DNA of 64,000 nt. Source: Niabella aurantiaca DSM 17617. GTDB taxonomy: Bacteria > Bacteroidota > Bacteroidia > Chitinophagales > Chitinophagaceae. The stretch is from contig NZ_KB893626.1 in NCBI RefSeq assembly GCF_000374125.1, positions 310,001 to 374,000 on the forward strand. The letters are read 5' to 3'. Each line of letters starts with the position of its first letter. Positions within the stretch are counted from its first letter, which is position 1. The position numbers were made by a program, and so were the translations under genes. This document shows, piece after piece, positions 45,439 through 56,300 of the stretch. Below the pieces are notes generated by a model. It ran no database searches, was not told where the DNA came from, and saw nothing but the letters and a program-made list of their open reading frames with translations.

Positions 45439-48435
45439 ATGAATTATAAAAGATGGTTAACCTATTGGAAGAAGAGTCTCGCGGATTCGTTAAGAGCCGA
45501 TATTGAACCTGATAAGCTTCCTCATTTTGAAATAGAAGACTTTGAGATCCTGACGAATCGACTTTCTGAATTGGGACCTGTTAATGAACTCATCGACATT
45601 GAAGAAGCCCGTATCAATTATAAGAATGGTATTACAGATAATACGAGCGAAAAATGGGAGTTTATAAGAGAGATACAGGTGATCATTGCCCCTTTTAAAT
45701 TAAGGTCTGTCGCAGAACACTTAATGAGCCCGAATGGTAAAAAGACCATATTTCCATTCTGGTACTATGCAATCGTAAACAGAAATGGGGAATTGAAAGT
45801 TCCTGAGGAACATTTTCCTGCTTTTCAACGTAAATATCTTGACCCTTTGGCGGATGAAAAAACTGATTTTATTTTTAGTTCAGTTGAGGCTGTTGACAAA
45901 GCCGCCGCATTGGGAAAAGAAGAGTATAAATCTTATAAAGAGTATATCATCTATGTTAAAGAGGTCTTTCGTTCCGCCGTTGATCAGGACGTTGAACAAT
46001 ACAGTACAGGAGTGTATGAAACATTGAACCATGCAGTAGTGCTGCTACCTGAGGAAGAGATTAATGCTGCTGTCGGTATCATTCAGCTGTACGAAAAAAT
46101 CCTGAATGAAAAAAAGATACCGGCGCTGCTCCAGCGTTTTATTACGCTCAAAAACGATAAAAGTACGACACCGAAAAATGTATCAGAATTAATAGCCCTC
46201 AATATATTGCATCTCGGGCAAATGGGTTTTGATTTCCCCATTTCGATTTCTCAAAGAAAAAGTTTGTACACCTTTTTGAATGCTAACGATCAGGTTTTTG
46301 CAGTGAACGGACCTCCCGGCACCGGGAAAACAACATTGCTGCAAAGCATTATAGCAAATAAAATGGTGGAAAGTGCTATTGCAGGAGAGAACGCACCTGT
46401 TATACTTGCCTGCTCTACTAATAACCAGGCAGTAACCAATATTATTGACAGCTTTTCAAGGTCCAACACGAAAGAAGGTACACTTCAAGGGCGCTGGCTA
46501 CCAGCTATAGAAGGCTATGCTACCTATCTTCCCGCAAATGGGAAAACAGAAGCAGAGCTAAAAGGTATTCACTATAAAAAGCTAAGTGGGGAGGGAATAT
46601 TCAGTAAAATTGAAAATCGCGAATATTTGGTTGAAGCAAAGGACTATTATATGCAGAAGAGTGGAGCCTATTTTGGGGAAGAGCTGATAAGTGTAGATGA
46701 AGCTGTTATAAAGTTACAAAAGGAGATTCGTGCAATTAAGGCTGTTCTTGAAAATTCAACAGAAATATGGATGAATTATCTTGAAGCGGAGCAATTATTT
46801 ACGAGAAGCTATTTATTTGCTGACCGGGCCGGTACCCACTACTTCAAGGAAACGATCCTGCATGAAGATCAGTTCAGGGCTGACATCACTGATTTGGAAA
46901 AGCTTGAACAGCGAATCATCGTTTATTTCAGGACGGAACCCTTTTTCAGAAAGTTGGGATGCTTTTTAGGAATTAAATCAGCAGAACGGAATAGGATCTC
47001 GGAAGTAAAAATAATCCTGAGAGGATCACTGATTGAGCTGACGGAAGATTTTAGGTTTACCAAAGCTGATATACTTGGATATATCGATACAAAAATTTTA
47101 TTGGCTAAAACAATAATAAAAACTGTTGAAGAATGGAAATCCTGGAAATCGAAAAATACGATTAAAGGTAATCCTCCCAGGTCAGAAGAGGAATATTGGG
47201 AATTTGAATTGGCTAAACCAAAGAACCGGCAATCTGCCAATTGTTTTTACGACGAGTTGGATATCAGTTTAAGACATAAGGCTTTTCAATTGGCGTTACA
47301 CTATTGGGAAGGGGCCTATTTGATACAACTGGACTCTGATTTATCCGATCCGAACTTTGACAAAAAAGGAATGAATGCCGTAATGAATCGTTGGCGAAGA
47401 CAGGCCAAATTAACGCCTTGTTTTGTCAGTACTTTTTATATGGCACCGAAATTCTTCAGCTATTTTAAGTTTTTACAGAAAGGGGACGGCGGAAAGAATA
47501 TTTACGACAACCCTCCTCTTTTAAATTTTATTGACCTGCTAATAGTCGACGAAGCGGGCCAGGTTTCGCCGGAGGTAGGGGTAGCGACTTTTTCTATTGC
47601 CAAACAAGCTGTTGTTGTTGGGGATATAAAACAAATAGAGCCGGTTTGGAATATTCCCAACAAAGTAGATATTGGAAATCTTAGAAAAGTTGGTTTGATC
47701 AAAAATTATGATGACCTTATTTATGAAGAAGAGTTTGACCCAAAAGGGTTTTTGGCTTCAACCGGCAGTATTATGAAGATGGCACAAAATGCTTGTAATT
47801 TCAAAGAAGAACATTTAGACGAAAAAGGAGTAATTCTTACAGAACACAGGCGATGCTTTGATGAAATTATTACGTACTGTAATGTATTAGCCTACAACGG
47901 GCTGTTAGTTCCACTAAAAGGAAAAGCACCTAAGGATCTATTATTTCCACCCATGTATTGTATACATGTAGAGGGGAGCTCTATAGTTACAGGAACAAGT
48001 AGACAGAATGAAAATGAAGTTAAAAGAATAATAGAATGGTTGGTAACATATAAAAAACAAATTCAGAATAAATATGGGAAGCTGGAAGATGCTGTGGGAA
48101 TTATTACACCATTTGTAGGTCAGAAAAGATTGTTGAAAAACGCTTTAAAACAGGCGGGCTTTGATACCAATGTTTTGAAGGTAGGTACAGTCCACGCTTT
48201 ACAGGGGGCAGAAAGATCTATCATCCTATTTTCAATGGTCTATGGAAAAGGAGACTCGGGCTCCATGTTCTTTGACAGGGATAATAAACCTAACATGCTG
48301 AATGTTGCGGTTTCCAGGGCAAAGGATAATTTTATTGTGTTTGCGAATACAGCAATATTTAATAAAAATGCGAAGACCCCTTCTGGCATTTTGGCTAAAC
48401 ATTTGACTTATGAAAAACAAGTGCAAGGTAAATAA
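45439..48435 (+). CDS. SF1 helicase (UPF1/DNA2-like AAA_11/AAA_12), orphan
   Basis: The 998-aa protein has Walker A GPPGTGKT at 291-298, motif II VDEAG at 703-707, a QIEPVW motif III, and C-terminal GTVHALQGAERSIILFS and NVAVSRAKDNFIVFA. The helicase core is interrupted by a 300-residue insertion, and the first 280 residues have no known domain. Such proteins are frequent in defence islands, some joined to nuclease domains; none is visible here. It stands alone between repeat copies B and C. Its role as a single-gene defence system is a hypothesis. Confidence 0.8.
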   Translation: MNYKRWLTYWKKSLADSLRADIEPDKLPHFEIEDFEILTNRLSELGPVNELIDIEEARINYKNGITDNTSEKWEFIREIQVIIAPFKLRSVAEHLMSPNGKKTIFPFWYYAIVNRNGELKVPEEHFPAFQRKYLDPLADEKTDFIFSSVEAVDKAAALGKEEYKSYKEYIIYVKEVFRSAVDQDVEQYSTGVYETLNHAVVLLPEEEINAAVGIIQLYEKILNEKKIPALLQRFITLKNDKSTTPKNVSELIALNILHLGQMGFDFPISISQRKSLYTFLNANDQVFAVNGPPGTGKTTLLQSIIANKMVESAIAGENAPVILACSTNNQAVTNIIDSFSRSNTKEGTLQGRWLPAIEGYATYLPANGKTEAELKGIHYKKLSGEGIFSKIENREYLVEAKDYYMQKSGAYFGEELISVDEAVIKLQKEIRAIKAVLENSTEIWMNYLEAEQLFTRSYLFADRAGTHYFKETILHEDQFRADITDLEKLEQRIIVYFRTEPFFRKLGCFLGIKSAERNRISEVKIILRGSLIELTEDFRFTKADILGYIDTKILLAKTIIKTVEEWKSWKSKNTIKGNPPRSEEEYWEFELAKPKNRQSANCFYDELDISLRHKAFQLALHYWEGAYLIQLDSDLSDPNFDKKGMNAVMNRWRRQAKLTPCFVSTFYMAPKFFSYFKFLQKGDGGKNIYDNPPLLNFIDLLIVDEAGQVSPEVGVATFSIAKQAVVVGDIKQIEPVWNIPNKVDIGNLRKVGLIKNYDDLIYEEEFDPKGFLASTGSIMKMAQNACNFKEEHLDEKGVILTEHRRCFDEIITYCNVLAYNGLLVPLKGKAPKDLLFPPMYCIHVEGSSIVTGTSRQNENEVKRIIEWLVTYKKQIQNKYGKLEDAVGIITPFVGQKRLLKNALKQAGFDTNVLKVGTVHALQGAERSIILFSMVYGKGDSGSMFFDRDNKPNMLNVAVSRAKDNFIVFANTAIFNKNAKTPSGILAKHLTYEKQVQGK

Positions 48436-48528
48436 CTCATGAACATTTTTAAGAATGGTAAGTTAATCTGCATAAAAACATATTTATGAAATGAGTTCTA
48501 AACAGGTCCCAGCTCTCATTTGTTGGCA

Positions 48529-48600
48529 TTTTGACAGTCTGGCAATTCACAAAACTTCAAAAAATCCTCAATAACTAAGTTCGCATCTTCTCCGGTCCGG
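48529..48600 (+). repeat. 65-bp direct repeat, copy C
   Basis: The copy has TTGACAGTCTGGCAATTCAC, then AAAACTTCAAAAAATCCTCA, ending in TTCTCCGGTCCGG. It follows the SF1 helicase by 93 bp and abuts the right direct repeat of the island. Confidence 0.85.
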
Positions 48601-48840
48601 TACTTAACGAAATACAATACCAAATGTATCTCGTCTTTTTACACCCCTAACTAATGGAATGCCAATAAGTTATAATTCGGCTTTGGGAGTTAGATTTTAT
48701 GCCAATTAAACGCCCTCGTTTTTTGCAACAAAAAACATAAGATAATGTGGAAGAGGATGTTAGCTTACTTTTTCATTAGTTAGATATTCACTTAAGGGTT
48801 TATGCATCTCTCTTGTTATAACATTGCGCGATGTGATGAA
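48601..48840 (+). repeat. right direct repeat of the mobile island
   Basis: The sequence matches 25157-25396 in the same orientation, beginning at TACTTAACGAAATACAAT. On its minus strand are decayed remains of the small recombinase-linked protein (HIAQCY, then an early stop, then NEKVS in a shifted frame). The tRNA 3' end itself is not repeated beyond TCCGG. Confidence 0.85.
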
Positions 48841-49670
48841 GTGGAAGTTCATGGTGTGACGGAAGGATTGCTTTGACGAATTAAAAAAGAACCTTGTCTC
48901 TTAACAGCCTGTAGCGCTTCTGAATAGTCATCGTTCAATGATTATATTCTCTCTGTATAAAGGTCTATAAGAAGTGCTGCAGACGGTTAATGCCTTTAGC
49001 CAACAAGATATACAAACTTTTCTCAAACAGGTTTTTGGTTTTAGACAATCTCTCAGGGGAACTTATTAGAGATTTATTATCCCTGCTTTTCCAGCCACAT
49101 TAAAATTCGAACAGCTGGTAACCGTTAACGTTAATGTCAGACATAGAAATGAGAAAAAGAAAATGGAAGTAACCGACCGCCAATTACATGCTGCTGCAGC
49201 AACCGCAACCATTATTATTTTAGAATTCAGATCCTCGTAAAATTCATCTAACGATATTTTTTTCACTTTAAAGTCTAACAAGTATGAAACACAAATTCAA
49301 TTCGTTTTCGTGGCATGCGTAGGACTAGTGCAGCTCCCAGAAGTTACCTGGAAGCGCCCGGTAAAATTAACGATCAAAAAGTAGTGCAGTTGAAACATGA
49401 CGTACGCGGTGTGCTTATGCCATTCATATGCGGTACTTTGTAGCCAATTGTAGCAAAAAAGACGTATCCGATGAATCCGGAATAAAAAAGGCATCGCAAT
49501 GAAGGGTGATCATCGATACCTTCAATAAAAGAATTTGCAATAGCAAGAAATTATCAACAGAGCATAAAACAGGATAATATTTGATACTGTTATCAGGCTA
49601 TTGGTGAATATTTTTACCTGTGCCAACGACATAAGAGCTGATAGGTAATTAAAAATAATGTGTTTGTGCA
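48841..49670. other. gene-free region at the island's right edge
   Basis: No frame looks like an intact gene. A plus-strand stretch near 49080-49235 is open but matches nothing I know. The region probably holds decayed sequence. Confidence 0.4.
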
Positions 49671-50546
49671 ATGAAGGAAGTGTTTTCACTAAAAGAGGCA
49701 GTTGTTGCTGTAGTGTTGTCTGCTTTACTATTTACGAGTTGTGGCCGTCAACCCCCTCATGAATTGGTGTTAAATCTGCAAAAGAGATTGCCGGCAGCGG
49801 CAAATGACAGTGCTATAAAAACAGTAACCACCCCGCAACACTGGAAGGCAACCGAAACCGCCATTGTTATCTGTGATATGTGGGATAAGCATTGGTGTGC
49901 AGGAGCGACCCGAAGAGTAGTGGAAATGGCCCCCGCCATTAATGATTTTATTACCGCAGCCCGCAGTAAGGGCGTTTTGATTGTGCATGCACCGAGTGGC
50001 TGTATGAAATATTATGAAAACCATCCTGCGCGAAAAAATGCCACAAAGTGGCATGCCGCCAATACGAATTTTGATGTATGGAGGTATAAAACAGGACCGG
50101 AAGCGGGTTTCCAATGGCCCATTGATTCTGTAACACAAGGCTGTAATGATACACCTTATTGCAAGCCTGAAGATGTATGGACAAAAGAGAACGACCTTAT
50201 AGAAATAAAAGATGAGGACATTATCAGTGATTCGGGTTCCGAGCTGGCTGCTGTTTATAAAAATAAGGGGATCCGGAATGTTTTGATGTTGGGCGTACAT
50301 ACGAATATGTGTGTTATCGGTCGTTCTTTTGCTATTCGCAGCCTTAAAGAGCAGGGGATAAATGTAGCCCTGGTCCGGGATCTGACGGATGCTATGTATG
50401 ATTCAAGGCAGTGGCCCTATGTTTCGCATTTTACCGGAGTAGGCTTAGTAGTGAATTATATAGAGCAATATTTATGTCCTACGGTCGTTTCGTCTGATAT
50501 AACCCATAAACCTGCATTCCGATTTAAGGAAGATGACAGGAAATAA
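49671..50546 (+). CDS. isochorismatase-like cysteine hydrolase lipoprotein
   Basis: The 291-aa protein has a lipoprotein signal (Cys24 in LLFTSCG). The isochorismatase/nicotinamidase fold shows the catalytic Asp69 in VICDMWD and Cys214 in GVHTNMCVIG. Family members hydrolyse amides or related bonds. An exported lipidated form is unusual for cytoplasmic nicotinamidases, but such forms occur in glycan loci. It lies 140 bp upstream of a GH20 gene in the same direction; a role in removing an amide group from the glycan or a product is speculation. Confidence 0.85.
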   Translation: MKEVFSLKEAVVAVVLSALLFTSCGRQPPHELVLNLQKRLPAAANDSAIKTVTTPQHWKATETAIVICDMWDKHWCAGATRRVVEMAPAINDFITAARSKGVLIVHAPSGCMKYYENHPARKNATKWHAANTNFDVWRYKTGPEAGFQWPIDSVTQGCNDTPYCKPEDVWTKENDLIEIKDEDIISDSGSELAAVYKNKGIRNVLMLGVHTNMCVIGRSFAIRSLKEQGINVALVRDLTDAMYDSRQWPYVSHFTGVGLVVNYIEQYLCPTVVSSDITHKPAFRFKEDDRK

Positions 50547-50636
50547 AAGCAAATCGTCTGCAACACGGATATGAGTAGGCCGGTTTCAATAAGACAATTT
50601 CAGATTGCTATAGCTTGTATGAAGTTTTTAATACCG

Positions 50637-50666
50637 TTGCATAAGCCAGCGGAATCAATATTTTTC
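50637..50666 (+). promoter_or_regulatory. promoter of the GH20 gene
   Basis: TTG at 50637-50639, 19 nt, then TATTTTTC at 50659-50666, one base off the -7 consensus, lie 20 bp before the ATG. Confidence 0.5.
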
Positions 50667-50686
50667 AGACCTTAAAATGTGCTCTA

Positions 50687-52579
50687 ATGAATAAAGTTGT
50701 TATAAGTAGATTTTGTTGGATGTTATGCGCGTTCAGCAGTTTGTTTCTGAGTAATGGTATTAAAGCTGGCAACCCAAATGGTATTTCTATTATACCGCAA
50801 CCTTCCAGCATCAGCGTTACAAGTGGTTCCTTTGTCCTGGAGCCTTCCGTATCTATTTATACTACTTCCAAAGATGAGGATCTGCAAAGTACTATAAAGT
50901 GGTTTCGTGATAAGGTGGCTGCAGCAACAGGGATTGTGTTGAAACAGGCTAAGGGTAGTAAATCCATTGGCATTCAAATAACGGGTCCATCAAATGCCCT
51001 GGGCGAAGAAGGGTATAAGCTGGAAGTATTGCCGGCAAAGATCAATATATCTGCGAGTGCTTCTTCCGGGGTCTTTTATGCACTGCAGACGTTGTTGCAG
51101 CTGCTTCCTCCAGACATAGAATCCCCCTCGCTTCAACAAAATATACCGTGGGTCATTCCTTGTGTTGAAATAACCGATTCTCCGCGTTTCAAATACCGCG
51201 GAATGATGTTGGATGTTAGCCGACATTTTTTTACAAAAGAGGAAGTGAAGCGTTATATTGATGAAATGGCCCGTTATAAGTTTAACATACTGCACTGGCA
51301 TCTGAATGATGATGAAGGCTGGCGTATTGAGATAAAAGGGCTTCCTAAGCTTACTTCTGTGGGCGCCTGGCGCGTAAAGCGAACCGGCCATTGGGGTACT
51401 TTTATTCCACGTCTCCAGGGGGAAGAGCCAACATACGGGGGATATTACACGCAGGATGACGTGAAAGAGATCATTGCTTATGCAAAAAAGAAATTTGTAA
51501 CCATTATTCCTGAAATTGACGTACCGGGTCACGGGTTATCCTTAATAGCATCGTACCCTGATCTCAGCTGTACACAATTGCCTTATGGCGTTAACGAGGG
51601 GCGTAAGTTCTATACAAGAGATGATAATGCTTTGTGCATTGGCAACGACACGGTATTTAGTGTGTTGAATACCATTTTCAGCGAAGTTGCCCAGTTATTT
51701 CCTTCAGAATATATACATGTTGGCGGAGACGAAGCTTACAAAGGATTCTGGCGGAAATGCCCGAAATGTCAAAGACGCATAAAAGAAGAAGGATTGAAAG
51801 ATGAAGATGGTTTGCAGAGTTATTTTATAAAGCGGGTCAGTACGTTGTTAGCATCAAAAGGCAAGCGACTTATTGGCTGGGACGAAATACTCCAGGGAGG
51901 AATTGCTCCCAATGCGATCGTTATGAGTTACCGGGGTATGGATGGCGGCATCGAAGCGGCTAAAATGAAACACGAGGTCATTATGACGCCCGCCAGCCGT
52001 ACATACCTCAATTTTTACCAGGGAGAAACCATTGTAGAACCGCCTGCCGGAGAAGCGATGTGCCGCATGCGGGACAGCTATACCTATGACCCCGTGCCAG
52101 TGGGCGTAGATCCTGAATTTGTGCTGGGCGGGCAAGGCTGCCTATGGTCAGAGCATATTCCCACATATCGGCATTTACAGTACCTGATGTGGCCAAGAGG
52201 TATGGCATTATCAGAAGTCTATTGGAGTAAGCCTGGAAATAAAGACTGGAAGCATTTCATCAATAAGGTGGAGCACCATTTTTTACGATTGAATGCTGCA
52301 GGTATTAAATACTCAACAAGTATGTACAATGTTATATTTCATACGCACCGCTTAAATGACTATGATTTTTCAATCGAACTCGCTACTGAAATTGAAGGAT
52401 TGGATATCTATTATACATTTGATGAGACAAATCCTGATCCGTATGCTCAAAAATTTACGGGGGAGCCTATTGTATTTCCCATAGGTGCCACTCATTTGAA
52501 AGTAATTACATACAGAAACGGAAAACCGATAGGGGCCCAAATAAACATGCCTAAAGAAACCTTGTTAAAAAGACTCTAG
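50687..52579 (+). CDS. GH20 beta-N-acetylhexosaminidase
   Basis: The 630-aa protein has a signal peptide (about 1-27), the GH20b N-terminal domain (about 35-160), and a TIM-barrel catalytic domain starting FKYRGMMLDVSRHF, with NILHWHLNDDEGWR, and the catalytic Asp-Glu pair at 348-349 in HVGGDEAYKG. A C-terminal beta domain (about 560-620) resembles chitobiase C-terminal modules. It releases terminal GlcNAc or GalNAc by substrate-assisted catalysis, probably in the periplasm. It has its own promoter and terminator. Confidence 0.93.
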   Translation: MNKVVISRFCWMLCAFSSLFLSNGIKAGNPNGISIIPQPSSISVTSGSFVLEPSVSIYTTSKDEDLQSTIKWFRDKVAAATGIVLKQAKGSKSIGIQITGPSNALGEEGYKLEVLPAKINISASASSGVFYALQTLLQLLPPDIESPSLQQNIPWVIPCVEITDSPRFKYRGMMLDVSRHFFTKEEVKRYIDEMARYKFNILHWHLNDDEGWRIEIKGLPKLTSVGAWRVKRTGHWGTFIPRLQGEEPTYGGYYTQDDVKEIIAYAKKKFVTIIPEIDVPGHGLSLIASYPDLSCTQLPYGVNEGRKFYTRDDNALCIGNDTVFSVLNTIFSEVAQLFPSEYIHVGGDEAYKGFWRKCPKCQRRIKEEGLKDEDGLQSYFIKRVSTLLASKGKRLIGWDEILQGGIAPNAIVMSYRGMDGGIEAAKMKHEVIMTPASRTYLNFYQGETIVEPPAGEAMCRMRDSYTYDPVPVGVDPEFVLGGQGCLWSEHIPTYRHLQYLMWPRGMALSEVYWSKPGNKDWKHFINKVEHHFLRLNAAGIKYSTSMYNVIFHTHRLNDYDFSIELATEIEGLDIYYTFDETNPDPYAQKFTGEPIVFPIGATHLKVITYRNGKPIGAQINMPKETLLKRL

Positions 52580-52601
52580 GTGCTGCTATTTGCCTGTATA
52601 G

Positions 52602-52635
52602 GGCTGTTTCAATTTCCCGAAACAGCCATTTTTGT
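52602..52635 (+). terminator. rho-independent terminator after GH20
   Basis: GGCTGTTTC (52602-52610) and GAAACAGCC (52619-52627) form a perfect 9-bp stem with an 8-nt loop, followed by ATTTTTGTTTT. Confidence 0.88.
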
Positions 52636-53373
52636 TTTATAGCTGATAGGAACGTGCCATTCAGCAGAGATCAGGAAAAAGAATAGAGCCCCTGTTCCGC
52701 TATATCATCTTGCGCAATTTATTGAGCGGATTCCGTATGAATGATTAAACAGGACTTGCCGGGTGGTTGCCGCGAATGTGCCTTCAACACTGTGTTTGGT
52801 AAGATATTATATCGACGCCGATAAATGGCTGCCGGCTTTTTGTGGATGATATGCAGAACTCTTGCGCTAACAATTCCTCTATTCATACGCAACCAAAAAC
52901 AGCTCTTTATCGGGATATTCTCAACAATATTCGTGACCTATTTGCCGTTTTTCAGACAAATGGAAGCCCTTTGCGTACTATAAAAGATCCGTTATTCAGG
53001 ATCGTCTTATGCACCACGCTACCGCAATCTTCCTGGTGCCGGGCGCATGATTTCGCAAGGCGCCCGGCAGCAAAATTTGTTTCACGGAACAGGAGTGATT
53101 ATGCTCCCATGGCCTGCGCCACTTTTGAAGTTCGTTCTGTATGATCGTTATCTACCTGCACAACGGGTACAAACGGTTTCCCTTTTTCAATGCCGCTCAG
53201 AATATCCTTTGCTGCACAGGAAAAGTAGCGAAAGAAAATTTTTTTCCTAGCCTGAATTTCTATCACCGCCCCGGTATTCAGGAAGCTGTTAATATACTCT
53301 AAGCAAAGGATAATATAACGGAGCATAACACAATGGATTCATAGTAGTATTGTGGCGCAAAATATTTATACTT
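52636..53373. other. gene-free region upstream of susC
   Basis: No credible gene. A 100-codon open frame at 52842-53144 has no family resemblance or signals. The SusC promoter should lie near 53270-53370, where I see only a weak TAGTATTG at 53343. Confidence 0.4.
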
Positions 53374-56300
53374 ATGAGTCTAGGTTTAAAATTTGACCGA
53401 AAAAAAGGCGTACCCAGCTTTGCCGTAAAGCTGTTTTTTATTGGGTTGTTATGCTGTTTTTCAGCAGGTGTGGCGCATGCGGCTGTCACTAATACTGTAA
53501 AGGATACTTCAGATACCCGGGTTGCGGGAAGGGTTACGGATGCTTCCGGCGATCCAATGGTTGGGGTGAGCATCCAGGTAAAGGAAGGCGCAGCACATAA
53601 GGGGACGGTAACAAATAAGGAAGGAAGGTTTGTACTAAATGATGTGCCGTTGGGAGCTACTTTGGTTGTTTCCTACGTAGGCTATCAAACCATGGAAATA
53701 GCTGCAGAAGAAACAGAAATGAATATTGTCTTACAGGACGAGTTAAAAGAATTGGAAGAAACGGTCGTTGTCGGATATGGCCGGCAAAAGAAAAAACTGG
53801 TTACGGGCGCTACTGTAGAAATTAAAGGAGATGATATTAAAAGCAGGGCCACCTTATCTCCGTTAGCTGCCATACAGGGGCAGTCTCCCGGTGTCAGTAT
53901 TACCTCAACAGGTGGTAACCCAGGTGCGGGTTTCAATATTAACATTCGAGGAGCCGGAACAGTGGGGTCTACCACACCGCTGTTTTTAGTGGATGGCGTG
54001 CAGGTTTCTGATATCAGTTACCTGAACGCTTCTGATATTGCATCCATTGATATATTGAAAGATGCTGCATCAACAGCGATCTATGGGGCTCGGGCTGCTA
54101 ATGGTATTATTATCGTTACTACCAAAACTGGTAAAGCAGGCTTCTCCCAGGTTTCTTTTGATGGCTTTTACGGCATTCAGAATCCATCAAGAAAACTTAA
54201 AGTGCTTAATGCCACCGATTATATGAACATGATGGATGAGATGTATGTAAACAGTGGCTGGACCTCTTTATATACGGATCCATCTTTAAGACAACAATTG
54301 CTGAGTGATGCCAGTGGAGGAACAGATTGGATCGGGTTGCTATTGGCGAAAAATGTTCCTGTAAAAAATTATAGTGTTAATGTCCAGGGGGGTACTAAAA
54401 CATCAGTGTACTCAATTTCCCTGTCGATGTTTGAGCAGGGAGGCATCGTTGGGGGGCCGGATCTGTCTAATTTCCGAAGAACCACTTTTACTGTGAATAC
54501 GGAGCATAAGCTGTACAAGGACATCCTGGTTGCAGGGCAGCATTTAACCTATGTAAATTCAAAATCCACAGGCGGTAACTATACTATCCGGAACGCCATC
54601 CGGACGCCATCGATCCTGCCGAATATGGATAAGGATCATCCATCAGAATATTATTACAACAATACAGCGGCAGATGGTGGCGATAACGTGTACGGGCTGT
54701 GGTCAACCGAGATCACGAATCCTTATGCACTGATGATGCACGGTGGTAACAGTGTTAATAATTCAAATAAACTGATCGGCGATGTATACTTTGACATCAA
54801 CCTGAGACCCGATTTGAAATTCAGGTCTTCTCTGGGTATTGAATATTTAGCGGGCAGGGGGCGTAATTACAATCCGGGTTATCCTGACCTGAGCGCGAAT
54901 ACCAATGCATCGACCTCGGTTTCTGCGGTGAACCAGTCATCGGATGAAAGTTTAAGTCAGTTGCTGGAAAACACATTAACCTATACGCCAAAAGTGGAGA
55001 AGGGGCACCATTTTAATGTATTGCTGGGTACTTCGGCACGTAAATATAATTATGAGTACCTTGGTGCGAGCAATAAAAATTTATTATACGAAGGGTTTGA
55101 TTATGCGTGGTTAGACAATGCATCCGGTACCAGTACATCGGGTAGTATGGGAATGAGAAGCTACCCTTCAGAAGACAAGTTGTTTTCTTATTTTGGAAGA
55201 GTCAATTATGATTACAAAGGAAAAATAATGGCGACGGCCATTGTCCGTTCCGATGGATCTTCCCGGTTTGACAGAGATCACAGGAGAGGTGTATTCCCCT
55301 CTTTTTCTGCAGGATGGAATATATCCAACGAAGGTTTTCTGCAGGGGGTAAACTGGGTCGATTATCTTAAAGTGAGAGCCAGCTGGGGACAGAATGGAAA
55401 CATGAACATTCCTGCTTATTATTACCTGGCATTGGTGAATTACAGTTATCCGTATGCATTTGGTCCGGATGGGAACCAGGCAGTTGGATCTGCATTAACC
55501 AACAGGGGTAATCCCGGTTTGGGCTGGGAAAAATCCCAGTCATCCAGTGTTGGTTTAGATGCACGCTTTTTAAGAAATCGCTTATCCTTGACGTTCGATG
55601 TGTATAACAAAACAACGAAAGACTGGCTTGTTTCCCAAAACCTTCCCGATGTATATGGTGTAAGTCAAACCTACATTAATGGCGGGAATGTAGTGAATAA
55701 GGGAATAGAGCTGCTGCTTTCCTATGCAGCTAATGCAGGAAAAGACTTCACGTATGCTGTTTCCGGAAACGTGGCCTTTAATAAGAACCGCGTGAGTGAT
55801 ATTCCCACAGATGATGGTATCCTGCATGGAGGCGCTCATACTTTATATGACGGGTCTGTTGAGGCTACAAGATCGCAGGATGGCTACCCCTTAGGATACT
55901 TCTGGGGTTATCAGACCAGCGGCGTATTTCAGTCAGCAGACGAGGTAAGCAACTATAAAAATAAAGACGGCATTATCATACAGCCGAATGCAAAACCAGG
56001 TGACCTGATATATGTGGACAGAAATGGCGATGGAGTTATTAATGCACTGGATAAGGATATCATTGGAAATGGCCGCCCGGATGCTATTTTTGGACTGACT
56101 GTAAACCTGGGATATAAAGCGTTTGACTTTTCTGTTGTAGCCAATGGTGTTGCAGGTAACCAGATCTTACAAAACTATATAGATCCCAACCGGAATTTCT
56201 GGAATATAACACAGGATATTTATGACGGGCGCTGGCACGGGGAGGGCACCTCCAACAGGTATCCAAAAATAGATGCTCAAATGTCGAACTGGGTTAATTT

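Noticed and set aside
41491-48600. Three spaced repeats as a CRISPR remnant
   Set aside because: The copies are kilobases apart, have no spacer-sized intervals and no cas genes are present.
49066-49281. 71-codon minus-strand open frame at the island edge
   Set aside because: No start signal or recognisable protein features; the plus strand is also open there, so the region looks like decayed sequence.
52842-53144. 100-codon plus-strand open frame upstream of susC
   Set aside because: It has no ribosome-binding site, no known motif and irregular composition; it is probably chance.
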